A stretch of 64,000 nt of DNA from Schoenoplectus triqueter (taxonomy: Eukaryota; Streptophyta; Magnoliopsida; Poales; Cyperaceae), in NCBI GenBank assembly GCA_964058805.1, contig CAXKVV010001108.1:37453-101452 (forward strand), in the 5' to 3' direction. Below are positions 1-12,656 of this stretch, piece after piece. The position numbers and the translations under genes are program-made. The notes under the pieces were generated by a model, which was not told the DNA's origin, did no database searches, and was given only the letters and a program-made list of their open reading frames with translations. Each line of letters starts with the position of its first letter. Within the stretch, counting starts at the first letter, position 1.

Positions 1-77
1 GAGGTGATAATTGGACAGGGTTAGGCTAGTTTGATTAGCTAAAATTGTCATATGGGAGGTTAGGTTGAGTTTCGAGT

Positions 78-132
<55 letters not shown>

Positions 133-390
133 TTGTTTCCAGTTTCGGTTGAGTCATGTTAGAGTTCAGAGGATGAGTTGGGGGTTCATCATCGATCAGC
201 TTGAGATAGATTTTGTCATAATAGATTGAGATGATAATTGACAGATCGGTTTTAGTTAATTTGAATATAAAAGGTATTAGAGCGAATTGAGTTGGATCAA
301 ATCGAGTTTGGGGTCTATTTGAAATAGATTGGGTTGAGTTTAACTCTCCTAAAAAATTGAATCAGATCGAGAGTAAATAAATTTATAGAT
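1..390. repeat. Dispersed GGTGNNAATNGG-type repeat, copy 1, with (TA)n tract
   Basis: The segment opens with GAGGTGATAATTGG and continues with GGTTNGGTTGAGTT / ATCGGATC-like runs. The same opening recurs at 1396 (AGAGGTGGAAATCGG), 2975 (TAGAGGTGACAATCGG) and, more weakly, 54018. A pure (TA)n microsatellite occupies about 79-129. No coding sequence is visible. I infer an old dispersed element; its class is unknown. Confidence 0.4.
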
Positions 391-1394
391 ATAAAGATGG
401 TATATATAGTGGCATATATACGTGAGGAGGACAACGGAATCTTAGTCGGTGCATTCAACCACAAAAGTAAACAATTTCCATTTTGGAGAAAGATGCGTGG
501 TATGATATTGACGAGTAATTACGACATAATTATTATGTTATAACAAGCATGTACATCCTGAATTATGTATATATGATTTTGACCGCCATAGTGTGTGGCC
601 TACGTTCATTCCACGATGCATGTTCTTAGGTGTTGGGATATATAAAAAAGAGTAAAATATACCAAAGGTGTTGGGGATCATTCAAAAATATATATATATA
701 TAAAAAGTAGAAGATACTAATGATATTTACTCTCCAGTTCATGGATAAATGGATGGTATAATAGTTGATTTCAATTTTTATTTTTTATTTTGTTAGTATG
801 TATAATTGGATGAGAATAGAATTAGTCTTTCATCTTCCTTTTTTGTTTTATTTTTCAGAAATAGTAATTAAATATGAAGAGGATTCAAATATCTCAATTT
901 TTTGTGCCTCAATTTTTTAAAATTTTAAAAACTCAAAATTTAAAACTCAAATATATCAAAAATCATTAAATTTAATCTAAGTCATTTTATTTATGTATAG
1001 ATTAAAAATTATGATGTTTAAATATTATTTTATATAACATCAAGAGCTTATAAAAAATATACTACTATGATTAATGTCTGGACATTGGTTTTATTATTTG
1101 TTGATTTATATAAAATAAAAGTGAAAAATGAATAATTTTTTATATGTAAGAAGAAAATATAATATAAATCAAATCTAATAGTTTTATTTTAATATTTCAG
1201 CTTTACATTTTGAACTATTAGAAATTTAAAAAGTTAGAGTACGATTGAGACATAAAAATTGAAATATTTGAACTCTCTTCACTAAATATACACCTAAGTA
1301 TTTATATATGCACTGTTTTACCCATAAATATTTGGAGCCATCGGGTGTAAGTATATGCAAGACTTGGGATGCATACAACTGATATCATGAGAAT
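391..1394. other. AT-rich intergenic DNA
   Basis: No gene or recognisable element is seen. Only short poly-A/T runs and a short (TA)n tract near 690-702 stand out. Confidence 0.5.
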
Positions 1395-1680
1395 TAGAGG
1401 TGGAAATCGGTCGGTCGGGTTTGGATTCAGATCGGATGGGTTGGGTTAGTTTAACTTTTTGAAAGAAATCGGATCGGGTCGGATCAATTTACATATTGTG
1501 TGTTTTCAGATTTTTGATAGATTTTGATTAGATTGTAAGTCATTTGATCTCGGATTGGGTTGGATCAAGTTCGGATCGGATCATATCAGTTTGATTTTTT
1601 TAAAAAATTAAATCGGATCGGATTCAAATCTGGGCAGAATTTCATAAATTTCTCACATTGGGCCGGATCCGAAAATGATA
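1395..1680. repeat. Dispersed GGTGGAAATCGG-type repeat, copy 2
   Basis: It starts AGAGGTGGAAATCGGTCGG and is followed by repeated GATCGGATCGG-like words up to about 1680 (ATCGGATCGG, GGGTTGGGTT). The opening is shared with the segments at 1 and 2975. Translations in all frames are low-complexity and not gene-like. Confidence 0.45.
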
Positions 1681-1798
1681 TGCATTGATTATTTTTTTCA
1701 TACATCTATAATGCATGGTTCTCATATATAATAAATTTTGAGAACAAAAAACAATTTTACATGGGTTATGTGGTACACAAAACCAACAAGGATTTTAT

Positions 1799-2008
1799 GA
1801 TCAAGTTCCCATATAAGCAGTAGTTCATTATTCTAAAAACACCTTATCTTCTCAACAAAAAAAATATGATTATTGTAAATAGTAATATGGCAGAAACAAC
1901 TTGATCAAGTTCCCATATAAACAGTAGTTCATTATTCTAAAAAAAATCTTATCTTCTCAACAAAAAAATATATGATTATTATAAATAGTAATATGGAAGA
2001 AACAACTT
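1799..2008. repeat. Tandem duplication, about 104-bp unit, two copies plus a decayed third
   Basis: Copy 1 (1799-1902) and copy 2 (1903-2008) both begin GATCAAGTTCCCATATAA, continue with CAGTAGTTCATTATTC, and end with AATAGTAATATGG and GAAACAAC. A degraded third copy, together with a shared ACACNAAACCAACAAG flank, runs through about 2006-2140. No coding potential is seen. Confidence 0.75.
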
Positions 2009-2140
2009 TGCCTGGGTTGCTGATTACACCAAACCAACAAGAATTATAGGGCTAAATCTCCACACAAACAATACATTATTTCAAAACCTTATCAACAAAA
2101 GATTATCAATTTATCATCATTCAATAGTAATATCAACTAA

Positions 2141-3659
2141 TTATTTTCTGCTATGTTTGGATTGTAGGTTGTTCAAACTTCAATTCGGCTGCCGAGTCTG
2201 CCCAACATACATGAATTTGTAGGACTAGGTTAGATACACACACAAACTTCAATCAACAATCGCATAATAAGATGCTCCTTATTGGTACTAAGTAAATGAC
2301 TACTTTACTGGTATGCTTTCAAATCAGTAAGATGTGGTTCTATATTTGTTGTATGCCCTGATATGAAATGTGAAAAATAAAATTGTGTGTTTTTTTTTTG
2401 TATATTTTTGGTACTTTATTGTTTCTCAAATGTTGAAAGTATATTTTAGAGGGGTAATATATATATATATATTGGTATGTTAGGGTTATTAGATATTTTA
2501 GTATAGGAGTTGGAGGATACTTTGATCAATTGTAATTTGTGATATATTCTAACATATGTAAGCTGTTATGCACTTGGATTGAGCGCATGTTATATTGCTC
2601 TAACTAGTTTAATGATGTTATTTTTTATATTTGTATTTAATGATGTTGAAAACTAGTATGTTCATTTCGGACACATGATCATCCATGATATTGGAGAACT
2701 AAATATTTAATTTTAAAATTGATGTGGGCCATGTGGCATTATACTCACATCGAATTACCAATGTAACTATATTCTGCACCACTAACATAAATTATTATAG
2801 TTAAATTGAACACGGAACATATGCATGCCACTTTCTAGGATATAGACGCGTATGATCACTACAACTATGCACGCAACTAATTCAAAAAACCCATGACCAA
2901 ATTATTTAAGGAGCAGGGGAGTTCCCAAACCTTTGGGATCAAAAAAATATATATGACTCTATCTAAAAAAATATTAGAGGTGACAATCGGATGAGATGTT
3001 TACTTTTTTAAATCTCTAATAATTTTTTTGTTGAATTGCAGGTTGAATCAAGTCAATTCTGCTTTCTAAAAAAATCTAATAGAATTTGATCGAGTCGACT
3101 TTCAAAGACCATATATAAGTAAAAGCCTTATTTTGTTGAAGAATTTTGAGGACAAACTTAATATTATTTAATAAATTTTTTTATATAAACTTTGGAACTA
3201 AATTGACTTTTTAAAATTCAGTAACTAAATACGATCAGATTGATCAAGGGGAATTATATCTGCTGTTATATTTTTTATGCAGAATTATGTGATAGATTTT
3301 TATGTTGTATGATATTCACAATTAAGAATATTTTTTATTACTAAAATACGTATCATTTAAATAAATGGATTTTCTTGTCAATCCATTCATTAAGAAAATC
3401 CACCGGCTTTTGATTTCCATCTCGCGCTCCACGTCGGACTACCCCACCCCACTGGGTCCGCCTGGATTCGTGCCACGTCACCCCAAGCTCTCTGGAACCA
3501 TGTCACCTGCGGAGCTGAAAAAGCTTCGCAGGTGCGGTTCTTTTGATTTGAGCGGTCCGATTATTTATCAACAGTTATGATTTAATAGTAATAAACAGTT
3601 TCGTGCATCAAAATTTTTATTTAGACTTCTCCACAGCCGTTATAATTTACTTAAGTCAT
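2141..3659. other. Intergenic DNA upstream of the PRR gene
   Basis: AT-rich DNA containing a third GAGGTGACAATCGG-type repeat start at 2975. A GC-rich island lies at about 3418-3540 and holds a hairpin at 3505-3533 (stem ACCTGCGGAGCT against AGCTTCGCAGGT, one mismatch). An AAAAAATCT word near 3068 resembles the CCA1-binding site. The short open frame over the GC-rich island (from 3365) resembles no family I know. Confidence 0.4.
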
Positions 3660-4111
3660 TGTAATTTCCCTACGATCATCTCCACACGAAGAAAATATCC
3701 AGAGACTCCCAGAGACTGTTTGCCCAAGGCTCTCTAGTGAGTAGTGACCCCCGCCTTTTCGCTTCGTTCGACTTCGACATATATACAAATACAACGCTGT
3801 TCCCACTCTTTCTAATATGATTCTATGAACATCACGATTCGTGGTCTCCTCCTCTCCTCTCCTCTCCTCTCCTCCCCTCCCCTCCCCGCTACATCCTTCA
3901 CAGAATACATCAAAACGCACTACAATGAGTAAAATCCATCTCTCTCCTCCACTAGTTTATACAGATCGATCGCTATTCTATTTACTATACATTGAATTCT
4001 CAACTTCATAATTTTCGTATCTTAAAAATCGCCGGAATCTATATATACATGTACCAGCAGTACTCTTACATAACAGCATCTGACAACAATTAGTAATTCA
4101 GAATCTGGGTG
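3660..4111 (+). promoter_or_regulatory. Probable promoter/5' leader of the PRR gene, with CT microsatellite
   Basis: Immediately upstream of the PRR start codon lies a (TCTCC)n/(CCCTC)n pyrimidine tract at about 3849-3888, of the kind common in plant 5' leaders. The word AAAATATCC near 3686 is one base from the evening element AAAATATCT, which would suit a clock gene. No clear TATA box is seen. The regulatory role is inferred from position. Confidence 0.35.
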
Positions 4112-7100
4112 ATGGAAGGTGTTAGTCAAGTCTCCGGCGAAGGCACTTCTCAGAGGGCTCTGGCTGAGATGCACTCCACGGACCATGAGCACCATGCTGG
4201 CCCAGGTGATGTGCCTCAGCTTCCGGTACACCAGTGTGGGTCTCTGAAGCAGGAGCAACAGAAGAAGCTGCTTGGGCCCATTAACTGGGACAGGTATCTT
4301 CCTGTCAAAACACTGAAGGTGCTGCTGGTGGAGAATTGTGCTACCCGCCAAATTGTCACTGCATTGCTTCGCAACTGTGGCTACGAAGGTATGTTTCCTT
4401 GGAGCAATTAATCATGTATTTAATTACTTATATTGTGTTTTAATTTGCATTCTAAAACTTCGCTGTGTTCAGTTTTCTTTTCTTTTCTTTTCTTTTTTTC
4501 TTGTTTTGGAGAATGTTCTGAGGTAAAAGTGTAAAACCATATCAGGCCGTCCCTCTTTCTTCTGTAGTTAAGTAGTTTCCATAGTCTTTTGCCCCCCCTT
4601 CTCCCGCCGATGATCTCTTCTCCAGTCCGACAGCTTCTTGGTACTACAATTGATTGATTGATTGAGAGCATGATGTGTGATGTGCATCTCTATCGATATC
4701 CATCTCCCTCTCATCTTGTCAGAAAACACTGTTCTGTCTGTAAAAGCTAAATATTTAAGTGCAGATTGCGGAACACTATTTCGATTGAACAGCATTTGAC
4801 ATAAAAGCTAATTATTTAAGTGCTGTTTCTTATTACTCATTTTAGGTTTTACTGATATTCTGCTCTATATATAGCTCAATGTTCGTGTTGCATTAAATCT
4901 GACTTTTTGATCTGGATCACTTTCAGTCATAACCGCTTCAAACGGCCTACAGGCATGGAGGATTGTACAAGATCAGACAAATCATATTGACCTCGTGCTG
5001 ACCGAAGTCATCACGCCGGGCCTCTCTGGAATTGGTCTACTAAGCAAGATAATGAACCATAGAGCATGCAAAACTGTTCCTGTTATCAGTAAGCACCTTT
5101 CTCAAGCATGTATATTTACAGAAAATATGTTTTTTTTTTATATTTTTTCAAGTAATTTTCGGGATTATATGCATATTTTAGATACTATGCCTAATGAGTT
5201 TTCATGCAGTGATGTCATCAAATGATTCTACGGGCATTGTCTTGGAGTGTTTGTCGAAAGGTGCCGTTGACTTTTTGGTCAAACCTATCCGCAAGAATGA
5301 GCTAAAGATCCTTTGGCAACATGTCTGGAGAAGGTGTCGTGCAGTAAGTCAAACATCTACTACTATATATCCTCTCATTCTTTTTTGTACAAATAGCTAT
5401 ATTAAGTTTTTTTTTAAATACAGTTCTTGGTCATGGAAAAAGAGTCAATTAACATATATGATATTTTTGGAATTAGTTCCATTGTCCAAACTCCTAAAAT
5501 TTACCCATATTTTCCAAGTGGTTGCTTATAGTTGAAGCCTTAATTCATAGTATTTGATTTCTTGGGTCCGTACTCTCTAGACATGCTCTGAAGAGAAATT
5601 AGTGGTCTTCCTGCAGACTTACAATTGGAATCGTGAGATCTTACAGCTTCTGAGATTGACTTGCATCAAATAATAATCTACCAGGACTGGCTGTTCGTGT
5701 GGGTGCCATCCTTTGGTACAAGCTGATAAAGTTTAAAGCTAACTTAATAGCAGGACACCAACAGATGCAGGGCATTATCATTCCCAAATACCAATTATAC
5801 CCAATGTTTGCAATGTAGATATCCAACATATAAAGTAGTACAAATAGAGAAAATGCCTACAACTGTACCTGCTGAGTGTGCTTGTGCAGCATCTTCAAAT
5901 GTTATAACAATTTCCCTTTGTGCAAGTAGGGCCATGGTCAGTTTCCCAACTGTGGTTCTCCAATCTCCATCCCCAGTAAAATACTCCCTAGCCCCGTTCC
6001 TTTTAACTGGCACCATGCTGGACACAGTCTAATTGTTATAATTTTGCACCTACCAACTTACCATATTCATTAATTTGCAAAATTCTTGCCAAAGCTGAAA
6101 TTATGGATGAATGTTTTATCTGTTCTAATTTCTATTCACATTCATACTGAACGAAAATGGCACTAGTACCTACCTATACTGAAAAACAAAAACAAAACAA
6201 AAGTGGTTGAAGATCTAAATTGGAAATTTGATGCTATATATAGGACCTATCTATGCAATCATGTTATACTTCGTAGGGTCACTATATATGCAGTTTCCTC
6301 CTTTTCTGAGATATGAAACATCCCTATTTAGCTTTCTTCTACTTCATCATTGGAAAAGTATTATGTTATACAATCTGTTAGTCATTTCACATTCACGATG
6401 CAACCACCTGCTTTTTTATAGTAGAAAATGAACCAGGCACCGTGTGTTAATATGCAGGGCTTGTGGACCAAATGTGCTGTGGGAACAGACACCCCACAAC
6501 TAATGTCTATGTCAGATCAGCTAGTAGATACACCTCAAAGCACTTGCGCCCAGGTCATCCACCTGAAAACTGAAAACTATTGTGATGGTTGGCTACCTAT
6601 TGCTACCCAAGAGCAATGCAACGGTAAAATATAAATTTCAAATGTTTTCACTTTCGGTACCATTACCAGGATACTAGCAATTAGGTGCTGCTGCAGAAAT
6701 AAGGAGGGGAGGGGAGGGCATAGAACATAAGGTAATTGTGTTTTCCCAATCTTTTGTTGGTCAGGACCGGTCACACCTCGCCCTTCTCCCTTCCTTTTTC
6801 TACCTTTTTCTGGAGCAAGCCCTTCTATATGAATTGATGCACTGGAATTCACTGAGCTTCCATAATATGTTTCTGGATTGTGATTCTTAATTTCTTGCAT
6901 GCATTCATGTTTAATGTGACCTAATAGTTTTTAAATGGCCACAGTATTTTCTGTTGAATGTTCCTCTCAGTTTGCACAAGTAAAATAATATAAAAGGACG
7001 ACAAGAAAAACTTAAAGCTCTTGCCCTTCACATTTTTGATATCTCAATAGATGAATTCATGGGAAAGGACTTGGAAATTGGTGTACCTGACAACCTGAAT

Positions 7101-8807
7101 TCAGAGTACGTGAATGAAATGGTGGCTGCCAATTCTGCTGACAAGAGCACAGAGAAGACACTTGACAGTAGTCCGAATATCATGGGTGTGACAGACAGCA
7201 GCAACGCATCTAATGAGCCAACCAGTGAAGCAGCTAACCTGATTGGCTCAATTACCAACTCAATTTGCACACAAAAAGCTTCCACAAGGGTCACAGATTT
7301 CCCTAATGGATTCATCAGGATATCTGATGTCAGTAAAGACAAGGGCTGGGATGAATTTGCTGAACTACCCTCACTGGAGCTGAGCTTGAAGTGGCTAAAA
7401 ACAGCTGAAGACAATGTAAATCTACCTGTTGATGACCGAAATGTGTTGAGACGATCAGACTCATTTGCTGTTACCAGGTGCAAAAAATAAAATCAGTGTG
7501 TCCTCAGGTGTTGAATTACCAAATATAAAGATGCATTCTAACCGTTTGTACATCTTTGCAAGGTATCATACATTGGCTGCAGCATCGAACCAGGTAACAA
7601 CTGGAGGCTTGGAATTAGGTAACAACTCGGAGGCTGTAAAGACAGCCATGACCCACGACATGAGATCAGACTCAAACAAAGCAACTGTGAACAAGCAGGA
7701 TACCAATGAAGGCAGCAATAATGACAATATTGGCTCGGCCACTATGAATGTCTTCACCAACCACCTGGCACCAGAAATAGAAAAGGTACACTATTATGTC
7801 AACTAGTTTCATTGCATTTGATAGAAGCCAACCAATCAGCCTCTGTTGAATGGTGCTGAAGGAAGGAAAATTACAGAAACAGGTTATGTCATCAGCTGTT
7901 ACAAATAATCAAGACACCTCATTCAACCCAGTACAACTTCGAAAAGCTGCAGCAGCTCCAGGCCCAGCTGCAAGCCCACAAACCATGCAAGCCATTTCTA
8001 AAGAAGTTGCTCCGGCCACTACAACGACAACTGTTGTATCAGGGCAAGGTAAGACAAAGGAGATCTACTTGGAACATCACCACCACCATCATTATCACCA
8101 CATCCATCACCACCGTGATCTTCATGGATTGCAACAACACCAACCATCACAACCGTCTATGGACAGTGGAATGAACATGGGGTGCTCGGCAATGGCCAGA
8201 CCAACACCTCAAACTAGGATCTCAGTGCCTGTAGATGGTCACTCCGCCAATTACAGTATGAATGCGAGCAATGCAGTGAGCAATTTTGGGAGCATTGGAC
8301 AGAATGAAGGTAGCATTAACCCACATGTTGGTGGGGTCGATGTGGAGACTGCTAACATTGTGGCTGAGAAGAATGAGGCATTGAACGGTAATGGAACTGG
8401 TAGCGGTAGTGGGAGTCACAATGGTGCTTATCAGGACAGCCTCGCACAGAGGAAGGCTGCACTGAACAAGTTCAGGCAGAAAAGAGAGAAGAGGAACTTC
8501 AATAAAAAGGTTAATCTCTTTTTAGTCGCAGTAGTTTCTTATGAAATTCACAATGTAGATGGCCTAATTTATAAAATTGTGCAGTTTAGTACTACAATCA
8601 TCTTGGTAAAACATTTATCAGTTTCTTTTTGATGATATGTTTTCTGAGTTTTAGGTGTGTTATCAGAACAGACAGAGGCTCGCAGAGCAACGGCCACGTA
8701 TACGCGGGCAGTTTGTACGTCAATCGGTAAACCATAACCATCCAGGACAGGATGCGAGAGAGAATCCTGATCTCAATTGGCTTACTTGCCAACCCCCAAC
8801 CGAGTAG
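4112..8807 (+). CDS. Pseudo-response regulator, PRR3/PRR7 (PRR37) type, divergent
   Basis: Clock-type transcriptional regulator with an N-terminal pseudo-receiver and a C-terminal CCT (DNA-binding) motif; PRR7-class proteins repress CCA1/LHY-type genes in the nucleus. Exons: 4112-4388, 4927-5088, 5210-5343, 6458-6623, 7051-7477, 7563-7785, 7877 (or 7883)-8509, 8655-8807; phases agree throughout, giving about 724 aa. Pseudo-receiver is roughly residues 69-190: [19 protein letters not shown] with Glu119 in place of the phospho-Asp, PVIMMSSND, and [14 protein letters not shown] with Lys171. PRR7-type middle words [15 protein letters not shown] and [10 protein letters not shown] are present, as is a His-rich tract ([13 protein letters not shown]). 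CCT is about 655-697 ([14 protein letters not shown], then [14 protein letters not shown]). Oddities: the acidic pair expected near residue 76 is gone (VENCATR), the Ser/Gly-rich linker after the receiver was not found, and the CCT carries several unusual substitutions. Start chosen at the first in-frame ATG. Confidence 0.92.
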
Positions 8808-9800
8808 GCGGTTGAGCGCTAATGAAAACTATCAAGTCCTTTGCTAAGACCAGCTCATTTAATGATGATCCTGATCTTGGTTTTTAGGCAAGATTTCTTA
8901 GAGTAAATTTGAATAAAATAGTAAAGGTTGTGTGTTTGATCCATGTGTGTATCTCTGTCTGTCTATCATGTGTTATCATGACAGACTTAAATAACACTTA
9001 TCAGATTACCCAATTAATACTGGTGCTGTTTTATTGCGTACTTCAGATTAACTCTTATATAGCTGTACTTCAATGTGGTAATATGTGGAAGTTCATTTTT
9101 CAATCTGTTATTATTTTTTTCAAGTTTATTTTTCATAGGAAATCGAGGTTTGGCTATCACCTGTACTATTGCACTATTCCAGTTGGAATGAATGTTGCCA
9201 AACACACACCTTATCTTTTTGTATTGACTTGCTAAAGATTTCTATAGCTCTTTCTTACTCTCTGTACATAGCTTGAGAGCTCAGAACTTCCAAGCCATGC
9301 GACTTCACTGGTATCTCCGAAGCAAGAGAATTAGTGGGGACAAGGATATTCTATTCTTTATTGTTTTATGTAAGCCTTTTCATTCGTATTGAAGCAATTG
9401 GTTAGTTTTGTTGACGAAGACTTCATAAAAAGTCACAGATTTAAGCATTAAATGTTTACATGGCGAAATCTCGAAGACAATTGGATATGACAAATTAATT
9501 TTAAAGTCCACGCTTCCTGCACTACTGATGTTTATCAAGCCATTTTGATAAATAGGAAACACAGTGGACTTGACATTATTTAAATGTTGCAAATTATAAG
9601 TAGGATAAATAAGAAACATAGTGGGTTTTGACATTGAGAACCACATGACAATTATGCGTTCATTAGATGGCCCCTACTGTATGCTTAATGCTCTTAACCA
9701 GTTATCTTGAAACCAGGATATGATTAAAAGTTTGTACACTTTTTTTAATGAACGGAAAGCTCTTTTATATGATATTTCATGTGGTTGTACCATGCATTTT
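8808..9800 (+). other. PRR 3' region and intergenic DNA
   Basis: Positions 8808 to about 9300 are probably the 3' UTR of the PRR gene. Nothing else is recognised up to the repeat that begins near 9801. Confidence 0.4.
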
Positions 9801-10310
9801 TAAAAATGTTTAATGATTCTTAATGGTGAGGTGATCAATTACTGATTTTAACGATTTTACATGTCCGTTAAATTAAAAAACGGTCAATCATTTTTACCTA
9901 TTAATTGATATTTAAAAAGTCTAAGAAATACATTCTCATATCATTAGCATTTAATAATTAACAAAATTAAGTAAAAATAATAATTATAATATTAATTAAG
10001 TACTTAAAAGTTAAAAATTTTAAATTATATTAAACTATTACATGATTATTTGCTTTTTGTTTTTATTAGTGCTTTAATTTACATTTAAAAAATAAAAAGG
10101 AAATAAAATTTTAGAGTCACAAACTATTAATATTTAAAATAAAAAATTCAGTCGTTAAATACGTTAATTAATTTAACAGTTTTAACAGGTTTAACGTGAG
10201 ATAAAATGGTTAAATTACGGAAAATCCGTTAAATTCATTTTTTTCTCAAAAATTTAACGTCAGAGTCTGTCAAAACCGTTAAAACGGTTAAAATTTTTCA
10301 TTTTTTAAAA
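9801..10310. repeat. ~510-bp dispersed element, copy 1 (MITE-like)
   Basis: It matches 18411-18920 in the same orientation along its whole length, including CTCATATCATTAG, TAGAGTCACAAACTATTAA and ACGTCAGAGTCTGTCAAAAC. The ends are imperfect inverted repeats built on TTAACNGTTTTAACGG and AAGCTTTTAAAAAA. It has no coding capacity. I infer a non-autonomous DNA element; no target-site duplication was identified. Confidence 0.7.
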
Positions 10311-12369
10311 GCTTGGGTTGTACATATTTTTGAATAAGGAGATGAACGATGCTAAAGAGTTCATATTCGGAACACAATACACAAATATATCACGTAGATT
10401 TTATTTTATTTTGGGATATAACGTCCTTTTTCAGAAAAAAAAATCAAACAGTCTTACAATTGTAAATAGAAGCGACGGAGTGCAAATATAATTAGACGCG
10501 ATGGAGTGCGTGTTATTGTTACTGTCATAAATAGATAAACATAACTACCCCAACTGATTAAAATACTGATATATACATTTACAATATCGCTTTCTCTCTC
10601 TTTCTAAACTCCCGTTGCGTTGATCTCTTCTCATAAACCGAGAGGAAAATTTATATAATATATATCCTTACTCTTTATAAGAAACTCGAAAAAACCGTTC
10701 CAAAAGTCTATCTGTCAAAAAATATTTCAAGCGTCTTTGAAAATGAACACCAGCCGTTTGATAAAATTTTAATTACATCACAACCGTTTGTTAAAATAAT
10801 GTATAAGCAGCCCAATTTAACCCAATGCGATCTCCCAGTGTATCTCTCGATCACGATATCCCAGACGCTCTTTTGTCGCTTCCCGATATGGTCTCCTCTC
10901 CCTTGACTCTCACGTGCCGCTTCCCTATAGCACTCCTTTCACGACGAGAGAGTCTCCTCTACAGTCTACACCCTCCCTCTCTACTCCTCACTACCCCCTC
11001 TTCGATCGCTCCTCTCTACTCCAATTAATCCTCTCCTATCCAGGTACCCTTATCACCCAGTGTATCTCTCAATCTTGATCGCTTATATCACCACTCACCT
11101 TTTCCGCTCCCCGATATTGACGGTGACTTCTTCTGCCAGTTAGTCGGTCTCCATCATGCTTCCACATGTGTGCTCTTCTCATGTCTGCTTTGGAAGATGG
11201 ATCGATACTGATACAATTGATTTCAAATATCTTTGTTGCCACCCCAATAAGATTATAAATCATCTATAAATACTACTTCACCACAAATCTGGATCCTTCT
11301 TTCTTGGCCTCCATTCTCCATAAATCTGCCTCCCTCTTTCTTCTTGATAGATTCACCTCTGCCTCTCTCCCTATCGACTGGTGAGTCACTGAATACACCA
11401 TACCTTGTCCAGTCATGCTGCTCCCATTTGTTGCCAGTCATTTTTTTCTTGTTAAATTTGCTGATATTTGGATGTATGTATTTGTTTTTTATACTCTTCA
11501 CTAAGTTCATTTCTTAAATTTTAGATTTGAGGAAATTTTCAGCACCTTACAGAATCTTATATGTTGATTTTTAAACCAGACATGTTAGGAGCAATTGGAA
11601 AGATTAACGATATAGTAAATTTGCTCACGTCAACGAAAGTTAATACTTTCATCAGGCAGCAGAAAAATATGAGAGGTATTTTTTATATTTTGAAGTTTAC
11701 TTTTTGTTGTTTTATCTTTATATAGAGTTTGGACAGTTCTCTGACTTCTATAAGAAAAAAACTAAAACAATTATTTTGGTCATTCTAGAAAGTATACTGG
11801 TGCTAATGTCGATACTAAGGTTTACCAATTTGTGCTGGCATATTCTTTCAAACTCTTCAAAAGATTCTCATCTATCTAAGAGAATTTTTTTTCTTCCTGA
11901 ATTAAATTTCAGTTTATTATCTACTGTCTCATTTTAGCTCTGGTAAATGAAACCTCAGATTAGCCCAGAGGACAATTAATCCAGAGAAAAACCTTAAAAA
12001 TAATGTCAAATATACATTTAATTAGTCATAATTTCATAATTTTTCATAACTTCTCAGATTTTTGTCAAAAAGTAAATCTATATTTAATTGACCATATTTT
12101 TGTAAATTTTTGCTAACTCACTAATTGGGGTTTTAAAAAATTCTCAGTTTGCAAAGTATAGGCTAAACTTTCACACACTTGACTGGATGGAATTGAATTG
12201 TTATGGTACAAGAGTATATAGTTTGATGTTTCTGCTTCATAATTTGTAGTTGCTCTTTCCATGTAGAAGAAGTGTCAGAGCTATAATTGGTACCTGGATC
12301 CAAAATAACAAGCGGACGAAGTAATTCAATTAGAGTGTTATTAAAAAAGCGGGCGAAGTAATTCAATAT
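10311..12369. other. Intergenic DNA with a CT-rich, leader-like segment
   Basis: From about 10590 to 11400 the + strand is strongly pyrimidine-rich (CTCTCTTTC, CTCCTCTC, CCCTCCCTCTC). The word CCCAGTGTATCTCTC occurs twice, at about 10835 and 11057, with CCCGATAT following each time, which suggests a ~220-bp tandem duplication. It looks like a plant 5' leader, but no coding exon follows. The rest is AT-rich with nothing recognised. Confidence 0.4.
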
Positions 12370-12640
12370 TGAGTTTTGTTAAGTCTTCATTTTTTTTATT
12401 TTTGAAAATTAGTTCTAAAAATAATAATAAAATATTTAATATTTGTACATTATTTTCAAAAATTGAAAATGATGATTTAGAAATCTCAAAAATACCTAAA
12501 TTTTTGCATCATACAAGATTTTCATATGAAAAATTTAATGAGTATTATAAATGAAAATTTAAAGATGATTTTATATACTTTTTGAGTTAATCTCACAAAA
12601 GTCTCCGTAAGTTTAAGAGCATGTTAGATTTATTATTTCT
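12370..12640. mobile_element. Partial foldback MITE, family C, decayed copy
   Basis: It shares TTCTAAAAATAATAATAAAATATT, TTTTTGAGTTAA and CTCCGTAAG-like words with the copies at 16882-17293 and 35486-35893. Only the central part and right arm are recognisable. A (TA)n tract at about 12644-12656 abuts its right side. Confidence 0.5.
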
Positions 12641-12656
12641 CTTTATATATATATAT

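Noticed and set aside
3365..3580. 71-codon + strand frame over a GC-rich island
   Set aside because: No recognisable protein; it overlaps a hairpin and lies in the upstream region of the PRR gene.
5795..6032. Overlapping frames in the third PRR intron
   Set aside because: Neither strand resembles a PRR segment or any family, and the flanks lack fitting splice sites.
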